Part shown: positions 55,186 to 62,668 of the stretch, one piece after another
How positions within the stretch are numbered: the first letter of the stretch is position 1
How the letters are laid out: the number at the start of each line of letters is the position of its first letter
Assembly: GCF_000382885.1 (NCBI RefSeq)
Contig: NZ_CAVK010000183.1
Location: 1-62,668, forward strand
Origin: Sphingobium indicum BiD32
GTDB lineage: Bacteria; Pseudomonadota; Alphaproteobacteria; Sphingomonadales; Sphingomonadaceae
DNA length: 62,668 nt
Direction of reading: 5' to 3'
The notes under the pieces: generated by a model
Database searches by the model: none
Told to the model about the DNA's origin: nothing
The model's input: the letters and a program-made list of their open reading frames with translations, nothing else
Program-made: the position numbers and the translations under genes

Positions 55186-56868
55186 ATGACGGCCAGTTAT
55201 GTGTCGGGATGCAGCGACCACCCGCTGCTCTACCAGACGATCGGGGCAGCCTTCACCGACATCGCCGCGCGGCACGGTGATCGCGAAGCCATCGTCGTGC
55301 GCCATCAGGGTGTCCGGCTGACCTATGCGGCGCTGGCTGTGCGTGTCGATGCCTTTGCCAGCGGGTTGCTGGCGATGGGTCTGGAACCGGGCGACCGCGT
55401 CGGCATCTGGTCGCCCAATAATCTGGAATGGGTCGTCACCCAGCTGGCTACGGCCAAGGCGGGGCTGATCCTGGTCAACATCAATCCCGCCTATCGTATC
55501 GCCGAGCTGGACTATTGCCTCAACAAGGTCGGCTGTCGCGCACTGATATTCGCGCAGCAGTTCAAGACCAGCGACTATTGCGCCATGATCGCTCAGCTGG
55601 CGCCGGAAGCGGCGCAAACCCCGCCCGGCGCGCTACGCGCCGCCCGCCTGCCGGAACTGGAATGGCTCATCACCATCGGTGACGGCGCGATGGCAGGCGC
55701 TTTGCCGTTCGATGCGGTCGCGGTCTTTGCTACCCCCGATAGCGACGCAGCGCTCGATGCACTGGCGAGCAGCCTCCAGCCCGAAGACCCCATCAACATC
55801 CAGTTCACCAGCGGCACGACCGGCTCGCCCAAGGGGGCAACGCTCAGCCACCACAATATCCTCAATAACGGCTTCTATTCCGGCCGCCGAATGCTCTTGT
55901 CGGAACAGGACCGGCTCTGCATCCCGGTGCCACTATACCATTGTTTCGGCATGGTGCTGGGGGTACTCGCCTGCATCACCCATGGCGCCTGCATGGTCTT
56001 TCCGGGCGAAGCCTTCGACGCCGCTATCGTGCTGGAAACAGTAGCGGATGAGCGCTGTACCGGTCTGCATGGCGTGCCGACGATGTTCATCGCCGAACTC
56101 GACCATCCCGACTTTGCAGCGTTCGACCTGTCCACTCTGCGCACCGGGATCATGGCCGGCGCGCCATGCCCGGTGGAGGTGATGGAGCGGGTGATCGGAC
56201 AGATGCACATGGGCGATATCACAATCGGCTATGGCATGACGGAGGTCAGTCCGCTGAGTTTCCAGACCATGCCGGGGGACAGCCTAGAACGGCGCGTCGA
56301 AACGGTCGGCCGGGTCCATGACTTTGTCGAGGCCAAGATCGTCGATGGCCGTGGGCGGGTGGTTCCGCGCGGCGTCCAGGGGGAGATATTATTCCGCGGC
56401 TATAGCCTGATGAACGGCTATTGGGAGGATGCGGACCGGACTGCCGAGGCGATCGACGCGCGTGGCTGGATACATTCGGGCGATCTGGCAACGATGGACG
56501 AGGATGGCTATGTCCGCATTACCGGCCGCGCCAAGGACATGATCATCCGCGGCGGCGAGAATATCTATCCGCGCGAGATAGAGGAATTTCTGCACCGCCA
56601 TCCCGATGTCCAGGAAGCGCAGATATTCGGCATCCCCGACGATCGTCTGGGCGAAACCGTCTGCGCATGGATACGAACGAGTAATACACAACTCACCGAA
56701 ACGACGATACGCGATCACTGCCGAGGCCAGATCGCTCACTATAAAATTCCCGAACACATCCGGTTCGTCCAGGAATTCCCAATGACGGTTACCGGCAAGA
56801 TTCAGAAATTCGCCATGCGCGAGATTATGATGGCTGAACGTGATGCGGCAGTTTCAAGAATTATGTGA
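55186..56868 (+). CDS. Acyl-CoA synthetase (AMP-forming)
   Basis: About 560 residues. I prefer ATG 55186 (MTASYVSGCSDHPLLYQTIG), with AGGA upstream, over 55153. Motifs: FTSGTTGSPKGATLSHHN (P-loop), YGMTEVSPLSF, GDLATMDEDGYVRITGRAKDMIIRGGENIYPREIEEF, and the catalytic Lys in VTGKIQKFAMRE. It would convert the carboxylic acid made by the amidase to its CoA thioester. The same pairing is known in Pseudomonas aldoxime clusters. A medium-chain or branched substrate is possible; the pocket cannot be read reliably. Confidence 0.9.
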   Translation: MTASYVSGCSDHPLLYQTIGAAFTDIAARHGDREAIVVRHQGVRLTYAALAVRVDAFASGLLAMGLEPGDRVGIWSPNNLEWVVTQLATAKAGLILVNINPAYRIAELDYCLNKVGCRALIFAQQFKTSDYCAMIAQLAPEAAQTPPGALRAARLPELEWLITIGDGAMAGALPFDAVAVFATPDSDAALDALASSLQPEDPINIQFTSGTTGSPKGATLSHHNILNNGFYSGRRMLLSEQDRLCIPVPLYHCFGMVLGVLACITHGACMVFPGEAFDAAIVLETVADERCTGLHGVPTMFIAELDHPDFAAFDLSTLRTGIMAGAPCPVEVMERVIGQMHMGDITIGYGMTEVSPLSFQTMPGDSLERRVETVGRVHDFVEAKIVDGRGRVVPRGVQGEILFRGYSLMNGYWEDADRTAEAIDARGWIHSGDLATMDEDGYVRITGRAKDMIIRGGENIYPREIEEFLHRHPDVQEAQIFGIPDDRLGETVCAWIRTSNTQLTETTIRDHCRGQIAHYKIPEHIRFVQEFPMTVTGKIQKFAMREIMMAERDAAVSRIM

Positions 56869-57077
56869 CCATGCAAAATCATATGCAGCCTCGCGGGAAA
56901 GGAGATGGTCTGCTCTTTGGGATGGAAATTGCACGCATGAGCGGCGTCTTTGGATCGACCGATGCCCGAATGGCGGAAAAATCGGTCAGCCACTGCGGAG
57001 CGGGAATAGTCCGCAGCCCAGCCGCCGACTGGACGCCTTGGCGGTTCATCGAAATATCGAATAGGCGCGCCGCCTTG

Positions 57078-57344
57078 TCAGTCATGCCTGTCGGTGAGAG
57101 GCTCGCCGCCCTCTTCTTCCTCGAGCAGTAACGCTGCCGATCCGGCTGCAGACAGGCGCACCTGATTTCCCTCCACGGCCGTGACGAGCCCGCCGGAGAA
57201 ATAATGATGGTGGTCACCATGGGACCCGCTGTCGGCCCTGGTCATCTTGATCCGGTCACCCTCGACATGATCGACAGTACCAATATGGACGCCATCGGCG
57301 CCAATGATTTCCATATGCTCTTTGATTAGATTGAGATCGGCCAT
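57078..57344 (-). CDS. DUF2171 protein
   Basis: An 88-residue acidic soluble protein; start 57344 has AAAGGAG. It reads EHMEIIGADGVHIGTVDHVEGDRIKMTRADS, then GDHHHYFSGGLV, which is the DUF2171 (PRC-barrel-like) pattern. Function unknown; the family is common beside stress genes in sphingomonads. The sequence after residue 75 is acidic (LLEEEEGGEPL). Confidence 0.78.
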   Translation of the reverse strand: MADLNLIKEHMEIIGADGVHIGTVDHVEGDRIKMTRADSGSHGDHHHYFSGGLVTAVEGNQVRLSAAGSAALLLEEEEGGEPLTDRHD

Positions 57345-57707
57345 GTGCTTTGCTCCTTTGCTGTTCGTCACCGCTGGGGCGGATAATCCTCTGGTTTGAC
57401 AGTAGCGACCGATTGTCATTCTCGGCCGGCATCCCGGAAGTCGATGCGACCGTTGTTGGAAACATCGGTTCCTTCCCTCGATACTCAGGCTATCAGTTCA
57501 CCGGCGCGTCGGCGCGGACATCGGATAAGATCCTACTCCTTTTGAGATGATCGCTCATTCTGGTTGGGTGGCGGCGGTGTCACTCGGCCACGCTACAGAA
57601 ACGTGCCGAGCGCCGAACCGTGCCGATGTTTGCGCACCATCCTTCCCAGGGAAGGCTCGTGTCGTCGCATTCCTGGATAGGGAAGATGCAGACTGCCCTT
57701 GGGTTCG

Positions 57708-57733
57708 GGAACGCTGGCAGGGGAATATGTGTT
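57708..57733 (+). promoter_or_regulatory. EcfG-like promoter candidate before the CinA-C gene
   Basis: GGAAC (57708-57712), a 17-nt spacer and TGTT (57730-57733), one mismatch from the EcfG consensus. It would give a leader of about 15-20 nt for ATG 57757. The rest of 57345-57756 has no gene I can support. Confidence 0.35.
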
Positions 57734-57756
57734 TTGACATCGCAGGATATTGGACG

Positions 57757-58326
57757 ATGGATCAAGGGCACAAGAGCAAGCAGGCGTTCGATGCCGGGAC
57801 ACTGTCTCCGGCATTGCCCGATGACATCATTCAAGCCGCCATATCTTTGCTGGAAGGCGTGGAGGAGGCCGCACTCAGCATCGCGACGGCGGAAAGCTGT
57901 ACCGGCGGGCTGCTGGCATCGCTGCTCACCGATATCGAAGGGGCCAGCAACGCATTCGATCGCGGTTTCATCGTCTACAGCAAGGATGCCAAATGCGATC
58001 TGCTCGGACTCAGCCAGGCGCTGGTAGAGGATTGCGGCGCGGTCAGCGAGCCGGTCGCGCGCGCTATGGCCGAGGGGGCGCTGCGCCGGTCAAAGGCGCA
58101 GCTTGCGATCGCGATCACCGGATTTGCCGGTCCCGGCGCACCGGACGACGAACCTGGCCTCGTCCATTTTGCCTGCGCGGGACATGCAGCAGAAACGCGC
58201 CATTGCCTGAAGCATTTCGGTGATATCGGACGCGGGGCCACGCGGATCGAATCCCTGCGCGTCGCGCTCGCGATGCTGGGCGATATGCTGCCCGCCGTGG
58301 CGGATTGCCCGCCGCAAGCGGCTTGA
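57757..58326 (+). CDS. CinA C-terminal domain protein (nicotinamide-nucleotide amidase, PncC type)
   Basis: A 189-residue protein. The family blocks are SIATAESCTGGLLASLLTDIEGASNAFDRGFIVYS, AVSEPVARAMAEGALRRSKAQLAIAITGFAGPG and the C-terminal RIESLRVALAMLGDML. The catalytic Ser is in AESCTGG. It would recycle nicotinamide mononucleotide by deamidation. I chose 57757; 57727 is an in-frame alternative. GAPDDEPGLVHFA replaces the usual GGT.KPVG.V segment, which is a mild divergence. It is followed after 3 nt by the frameshifted membrane-protein gene. Confidence 0.85.
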   Translation: MDQGHKSKQAFDAGTLSPALPDDIIQAAISLLEGVEEAALSIATAESCTGGLLASLLTDIEGASNAFDRGFIVYSKDAKCDLLGLSQALVEDCGAVSEPVARAMAEGALRRSKAQLAIAITGFAGPGAPDDEPGLVHFACAGHAAETRHCLKHFGDIGRGATRIESLRVALAMLGDMLPAVADCPPQAA

Positions 58327-58329
58327 GAT

Positions 58330-58847
58330 ATGGCCATGGCATCTCGGACACCGGACGGCATCACTCAGGAGCATGAGAGCAACAGCCGACGTGCCAATCC
58401 CTGGCCGCTGCTCCTCCTGGCGGCACTTCTCGCCAGCGGATTGTTGGGCATGTTCGCAGGCCAACCCGCGACTATGCGACGAACGGTCAGCGATTCTGCC
58501 GCTCTGGCGGTGCGAATGCCCGATACCTTGCGAAATGGCATGGCCTTTGAAACCATCGTCGAAGTAACGCCGCGCCGACCCGTGGGTGATCTCGTCATTG
58601 CAATGTCGGATGGACTATGGCGGGAAATGACGATCAACACGATGATGCCGGCCGCGGGCGAGGAAAGCCATAAGGATGCTTCCCACCGCTTTCCTTCGGC
58701 CGCGCCGAGGCGGGAGAAACCTTTCGCTTCAAGATCGACGGCCAGATCAATCCACCCTTGTTCGCCGGCACCAGCGGCATGATCACGGCGCTTGATGGCG
58801 AAACCGCTCTCGCCACCGTTCCGGTCCGGATCAAGGTCCTGCCCTGA
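58330..58847 (+). pseudogene. Membrane-anchored protein of unknown function, one-base frameshift
   Basis: The first frame has one membrane segment (WPLLLLAALLASGLLGMFAG) and a beta-rich stretch MAFETIVEVTPRRPVGDLVIAMSDGLWREMTINTMMP. At about 58688 the sensible text moves to another frame: SFGRAEAGETFRFKIDGQI and MITALDGETALATVPVRIKVLP, stopping at 58847 in a TGATG overlap with the DUF421 start. The overlap shows that this was the original end. One missing base explains it, either a mutation or a sequence error. Proteins like this often precede DUF421 genes; I know no function. Confidence 0.68.
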
Positions 58848-59329
58848 TGGACATCATCCTGCGCGCCAGCGTGATGTTCTTCATCATGTATTCGTTGCTC
58901 CGGCTGCTGGGCAAGCGGGAGTTGAGCCAGGTCACGCCGTTCGAGCTGGTGCTGCTGATCGTCATGGGTGACCTCGTCCAGCAGGGCATCACGCATAACG
59001 ACCTCAGCATGACGGGCGCGGCGCTTGCCATTGCTACCATCGCCTTCTGGGCACTGGCCCTGAGCTGGATCACCTATCTCTCGCCACGCGCCGAGCGATG
59101 GCTCGAGGGGGTTCCGCGCGTGCTGGTCAAGGATGGGGAGTTGATCGCAGCCAATATGCGCCGTGACCGGATCACCCGTGCCGAAGTCGAAATCGAGATG
59201 CGACTGGCCGGCATCGCCCGAATTGCCGAAGTTGCCTGGGCCATCCTCGAACCCAATGGAAAGATCAGCTTCATCGCCCGAAAGGAAGAACAGACCACGA
59301 AACAGGAAGACGACGAAAAAGTGACATGA
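58847..59329 (+). CDS. DUF421 (YetF-like) membrane protein
   Basis: A 160-residue inner-membrane protein. Two or three membrane segments fill the first 85 residues, with the signature MYSLLRLLGKRELSQVTPFELVLLIVMGDLVQQGI. The soluble C-terminal domain carries RVLVKDGELIAANMRRDRITRAEVEIEMRLAGI. The family function is unknown; a role in stress or spore-membrane physiology is reported for Bacillus members. It starts in a TGATG overlap with the upstream gene. Confidence 0.88.
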   Translation: MDIILRASVMFFIMYSLLRLLGKRELSQVTPFELVLLIVMGDLVQQGITHNDLSMTGAALAIATIAFWALALSWITYLSPRAERWLEGVPRVLVKDGELIAANMRRDRITRAEVEIEMRLAGIARIAEVAWAILEPNGKISFIARKEEQTTKQEDDEKVT

Positions 59330-59435
59330 GTTGATCGGGGTTAATTCTTCGCATTTCGTCGTGCTGCGAGTCGTTAGCAGGGAACGGATGGGGCCATCCG
59401 CCCATTTCTGGGGCAGCATTCCAAAGGAGGATATC

Positions 59436-59948
59436 ATGCCCAGTGAAAGCTTCACCGACGCTATTGCCATGCTCAAGGCCGATCACCGAACGGTGGAGGC
59501 TCTTTTCGAGCAGTTCGAGAATGCCAGCTCATCTAGCCGCAAGCAGAATCTCGCTCACGAGATCTGCACACAGCTCAAGGTCCACACACTGATCGAAGAA
59601 GAGATTTTCTACCCCGCCTTTCGCGGCAAGATCGAGGACGACACGCTCGATGAGGCCTATGTCGAGCATGACGGAGCCAAGGTTCTGGTGAATGATATCG
59701 AGGCCGGCAGCCCCGCAGACGATTTCTATGATGCCAAGGTCAAGGTGCTCTCCGAGGAGATCAAGCATCATGTCCATGAGGAGGAGATGCCTTCGGAGGG
59801 CATGTTCGCTCAGTGTCGCAAGGCCGACGTCGATCTCGTCGCGCTGCGTGACCAGATGCTGGCGCGCAAGGAAGCATTGATGGCGCAGGCAAAATCAGCC
59901 GGTCTGCCGCTGGCGCAGCCCACCGCCGTGCATCTGATTTCCGCCTGA
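59436..59948 (+). CDS. Hemerythrin domain protein
   Basis: A 170-residue cytoplasmic protein; ATG 59436 follows AAAGGAGG. The helical bundle carries the diiron ligands in LKADHRTVEALF, LKVHTLIEEEIFYPAF, YVEHDGAKVL and EIKHHVHEEE. The pattern is that of hemerythrin-HHE cation-binding proteins, which bind oxygen or nitric oxide or buffer iron. A short C-terminal helix follows. It lies in a group of stress-type genes and is followed by the SDR after 24 nt. Confidence 0.9.
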   Translation: MPSESFTDAIAMLKADHRTVEALFEQFENASSSSRKQNLAHEICTQLKVHTLIEEEIFYPAFRGKIEDDTLDEAYVEHDGAKVLVNDIEAGSPADDFYDAKVKVLSEEIKHHVHEEEMPSEGMFAQCRKADVDLVALRDQMLARKEALMAQAKSAGLPLAQPTAVHLISA

Positions 59949-59972
59949 CGCCCTGCCTTATAGGAGGTAATC

Positions 59973-60833
59973 ATGACCGACTATCCCCGGCCGCCCTATC
60001 CTGAGCAGCAACAAGCGATGCCGGGGAATACCGATGCGATGAAGCCGCGGCCCGATCATGGCGAAACGAGCTATGTCGGGTCCGGCCGGCTCGCAGGCAA
60101 ATGTGCGATCATCACGGGCGGCGACAGCGGCATCGGCCGGGCCGTGGCGATCGCCTATGCGCGGGAGGGCGCCGATCTCCTCATATCATATCTCAGCGAG
60201 GAGGAAGAGGACGCCCGCGAAACGCAGAAGTGGGTGGAAGCGGCCGGTCGCAAGACCGTCTTGATGCCGGGCGACATCAGCAGCGCGCAGCACTGCCGGG
60301 CGATCATCGAGAAGGCGGTCGAAGCGCTTGGTGGCATCGACATCCTCGTCAACAATGCCGCCCACCAGGCGAGCTTCGAGGCACTTGGCGACATTTCCGA
60401 TCGAGAGTGGGAGCGGACCTTCGCCGTCAACATCCACGCGATGTTCTATCTTTCCAAGGCCGCTGCGCCCCATCTTGAGGATGGCGGGGTGATCATCAAC
60501 ACCAGCTCGATCAACGCCGACCAGCCCAATGCGCATCTGCTCGCCTATGCAACGACCAAGGGCGCGATCCAGAATTTCACGATGGGCCTGGCGCAGATGC
60601 TGGCAGACAAGAATATCCGCGTGAACTGTGTGGCGCCGGGGCCAGTATGGACGCCGCTAATCCCCTCGACCATGCCGCCCGAAGCCGTGAAGTCGTTCGG
60701 TGGGAACACGCCAATCGGCCGCGCCGCGCAGCCCCGCGAACTGGCACCGCCCTATGTGATGCTGGCAAGCGATGAGGCGAGCTACATGAGCGGGGCGACC
60801 GTGCCGGTAACTGGCGGTCGTCCATTCATGTAA
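59973..60833 (+). CDS. SDR oxidoreductase, general stress (YdaD/YhdG-like) type
   Basis: A 286-residue SDR with the family's proline-rich N-terminal extension (PRPPYPEQQQAMPG...MKPRPDHGE). The cofactor loop is TGGDSGIGRAVAI (about 46-58), NNAAHQASFE follows, the Ser is in NTSSINADQP and the Tyr/Lys pair in YATTKGA. The end ATVPVTGGRPFM is typical. AGGAGG stands before the start. The substrate is unknown; homologues are annotated as stress-response glucose/aldehyde reductases. It probably shares a transcript with the hemerythrin. Confidence 0.88.
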   Translation: MTDYPRPPYPEQQQAMPGNTDAMKPRPDHGETSYVGSGRLAGKCAIITGGDSGIGRAVAIAYAREGADLLISYLSEEEEDARETQKWVEAAGRKTVLMPGDISSAQHCRAIIEKAVEALGGIDILVNNAAHQASFEALGDISDREWERTFAVNIHAMFYLSKAAAPHLEDGGVIINTSSINADQPNAHLLAYATTKGAIQNFTMGLAQMLADKNIRVNCVAPGPVWTPLIPSTMPPEAVKSFGGNTPIGRAAQPRELAPPYVMLASDEASYMSGATVPVTGGRPFM

Positions 60834-61382
60834 CTCCCGAGAAGCTGAAATGAAGCGGAGGTGCAAAACTTGGCCGCTTGGGCATAGTCACACACGTGAC
60901 CTCGTCATTTATAAGACCTTGATCGTGTTGTCGGCTCCTTCGGTGGCCGCTCCTCTTCTCCCGTCGCCCATGCCTAACTCGAATGGCGAGGATCGCGCGC
61001 GACGACGCTATCAGCCGTGACGATCCTGCCCATGATCCGGCGTTCGCTTCCGGCAAGAGTCGACCCAAGTCGGTCGTCTAGCAGCCGACTTGTGATCCTC
61101 AGGTGCCGACCGTCCGCTTCGATCTAGAAACCGCCTGGATGGCGGACATCCTACAGTATGCTGACAAGTGGATCAAATGCATAGCAGGTGCCCAGTGCGC
61201 ACCATCGGAAACAGTGGATCGCGCCGAGAAAATGCGCAGATGAATGTTCGTGGCTGGCCGAGTTGTCGATCAATAATATCTTTGGCATATCGCTGTATCT
61301 TCACAAAGAGAGCCATTTCATGATTGCATGTTGCTGCCCGATCCACGTTCATGAATAAGGTGATATTCGTTCGTGAGGTGCG
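60834..61382. other. Intergenic region, no supported gene
   Basis: About 550 bp between the SDR and the transposase remnant. Short ORFs here show no motif. The text looks like decayed coding DNA, as on its right side, but nothing can be named. No RNA gene was seen. Confidence 0.4.
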
Positions 61383-61559
61383 GTGGGGCGCGGCGGATAC
61401 ATGACAGAAGCACTCGGATTGCGTGACGCCTATAAGCGCTGGCTGCGTAATTTCCTGATCGCGCCGGCGTTCCTCACCCTCGCCCTCTTGGTTGCGCCAG
61501 CATCGCTGACCGTTATTCGGAGAATATTTTCCTCTCGCTGGCCGCCTTCTGGAGCCCGT

Positions 61560-61949
61560 TCGATGGGCTGGACACGCCCCCGTAGCAAGCGAGCGAGGGG
61601 CAGAACAAGGTCACAGTGGTTCTCGTTCGCCCCAGCTCGGTCGATTGGGCCAGACATATCCCCGCGCGCCGCCATTGCCGGCAAGGGCTATTCCAGCAAG
61701 GCCAACCGGGCTGCCGCAAGGGCGCGGAGCATCGCCCCGGTCATCCCGCACAAGGCCAACGAAAAGAACAAACCCACCTTCTTCGCCAGGACGCTCTACA
61801 AGGCGCGCGGGCGGATCGAGCAGGGCTTCGGCCGCCTCAAACGCTTCAAGCGCGTCGCCCTCAAATGCAAGAAAACCGCCGAAAACTACAGGTCAATCGT
61901 CAGCTTCGCCGCCGGTCTATGCTTGATCAAATTCGTCCACACGGCCTAG
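61560..61949 (+). pseudogene. IS5-family transposase C-terminal remnant
   Basis: The end of the ORF reads AGKGYSSKANRAAARARSIAPVIPHKANEKNKPTFFARTLYKARGRIEQGFGRLKRFKRVALKCKKTAENYRSIVSFAAGL (split here only for description), the C-terminal third of IS5-type DDE transposases with the final Glu in RIEQ. The N-terminal two thirds are gone. The upstream part of the same ORF (from about 61401) has a hydrophobic stretch (FLIAPAFLTLALLVAPASL) of other origin, perhaps an ABC permease. A second frame carries a parallel piece, so frameshifts are likely. Confidence 0.7.
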
Positions 61950-62035
61950 GAACATGATGGCCTGATCAGGCCATTGCGCAGGGATCGATCTATCGACCCG
62001 GTTCCTGCTTTTGCATTGGACTCCCACGACGGGCA

Positions 62036-62668
62036 TCAAAGGGTGAACCAGCTTTTCCAGAAGATATAGAGGGCGACGCAGAAGATGAGTGCCGCGAATA
62101 AACGGTTCAGGAGGGCTTTGTGGGTCGACAGCCGCTTCGATGCCGCCGCCGATAAACGGCGCAGCAAGGCCCCAGTCAATCAAACCGGCAAACGCATAGT
62201 TGAGCGCGGTCGTCAGGCCAAAGGCGGTGACGGCCACAAGCGAGGAGCCAACCGCATTGATCATCGGCATGCCGGTCGATGCCATGAGGCCAAGGACGGT
62301 CAGGAAGCCGCCGCCAATGCCGAAGAAGCCTGAAAAAATAGCCCCGTCGCGCTGCCATCGGCGATGACCTTGGGGGCATTTTGGCGCCGGCACCGGACGT
62401 CGGCCCAGATTGTCGCGATTGCGCAGCATCAGCGCGCCCACCACTAGCATGAGGATCGCGAACAAAATGAGCAGGTGCTGGCCGTCGAACGCCTTGCCAA
62501 GCGTGGAGCCCGTACGCCCCGTGGACGTCGGCAAGCGTATACACGCCCGCGCAACGCCATTTGATCGTGCCCTGACGTGCATGAGGAATGAGGTTTGCGC
62601 CGGCATTGGCAGCGACGGCTAACGCACTCGAGAGGTGGCCGGGTAGGTCTGAACAGGGATCGGCATGG
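62036..62668 (-). pseudogene. TauE/SafE family permease, multiply frameshifted, cut by the right edge
   Basis: Minus-strand text in successive frames: ALAVAANAGANLIPHARQGTIKWRCAG, then GSTLGKAFDGQHLLILFAILMLVVGALMLRNRD, then FSGFFGIGGGFLTVLGLMASTGMP and NAVGSSLVAVTAFGLTTALNYAFAGLIDWGLA, and finally LSTHKALLNRLFAALIFCVALYIFWKSW ending at 62036. Put together they follow a TauE/SafE (sulfite/organic anion) permease in order. At least three frame changes are needed, so the gene is dead or the sequence is poor here. The N-terminus lies outside the window. Confidence 0.72.

Noticed and set aside
56865..57131. 88-codon ORF after the acyl-CoA synthetase
   Set aside because: No family motif, and it overlaps the 3' end of the DUF2171 gene on the other strand.
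60834..61382. Possible tRNA or small RNA in the spacer after the SDR
   Set aside because: I looked for cloverleaf-like arms and a CCA or T-loop pattern and found none.

Overview
The window reads as a chromosomal segment of an alphaproteobacterium of the sphingomonad type (Sphingobium, Sphingomonas or Novosphingobium-like). The grounds are large TonB-dependent receptors beside glycosidases, the non-phosphorylated L-fucose pathway, a NagE-type EIICB with a fused EIIA-HPr-EI protein, an NrsF/SigF pair, and promoter motifs matching the alphaproteobacterial SigF and EcfG consensus. This placement is inference; there is no rRNA or tRNA in the window.

Layout. (1) 1-0.6 kb: a chimera of an IS4-type transposase and a Rieske oxygenase tail. 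(2) 0.8-5 kb: a bufferin (copper-responsive RiPP metallophore) locus in two divergent units. One unit is bufA1-doxX-sigF-nrsF, the other bufA2-bufB-bufC, and two SigF-like promoters lie between them. (3) 5-7.4 kb: ergothioneine genes egtD-egtB behind a perfect EcfG-type motif, then a dead SDR fragment and an IS200-like element. (4) 8.5-14.9 kb: L-fucose catabolism (lactonase, two SDRs, fuconate dehydratase, FucP, mutarotase, IclR regulator). (5) 15-26.3 kb: a TonB receptor with an in-frame TAG, a ROK sugar kinase, and an N-acetylglucosamine unit (GntR regulator, NagB-II, NagA, EIIA-HPr-EI, EIICB). (6) 27.2-46 kb: a glycosidase block of seven same-strand genes, each start overlapping the previous stop by 4 nt (GH20, GH2 beta-mannosidase, GH3-PA14, GH125 with an internal deletion, GH92, an enzyme I cannot place in a family, GH29), plus a converging cutC-GH2 beta-galactosidase pair. 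(7) 46.3-56.9 kb: an aldoxime-nitrile route (CobW chaperone, nitrile hydratase alpha and beta, aldoxime dehydratase, amidase, small HTH protein, AraC regulator, damaged TonB receptor, acyl-CoA synthetase). (8) 57-60.8 kb: small stress-type genes (DUF2171, CinA-C, a frameshifted membrane protein, DUF421, hemerythrin, SDR). (9) 61.4-62.7 kb: remnants of an IS5 transposase and a TauE/SafE permease.

How it fits together. Regions 4-6 form one nutritional programme. Extracytoplasmic glycosidases would strip an N-glycan-like oligosaccharide into fucose, GlcNAc, mannose, galactose and possibly xylose. Fucose enters by FucP and is oxidised, GlcNAc enters by the PTS, and a ROK kinase can take a free hexose. 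The mix of beta-galactosidase, fucosidase with galactose-type binding domains, hexosaminidase, alpha- and beta-mannosidases and a GH3 of the beta-xylosidase type would suit plant complex N-glycans; that substrate is my inference. Region 7 would convert an aldoxime to nitrile, amide, acid and acyl-CoA.

Several genes carry lesions (TAG in one TonB receptor, deletion-frameshifts in GH125 and the second TonB receptor, a one-base frameshift before DUF421, a shattered permease). Either the strain is losing these functions or some of these are sequence errors; the sequence alone cannot decide.
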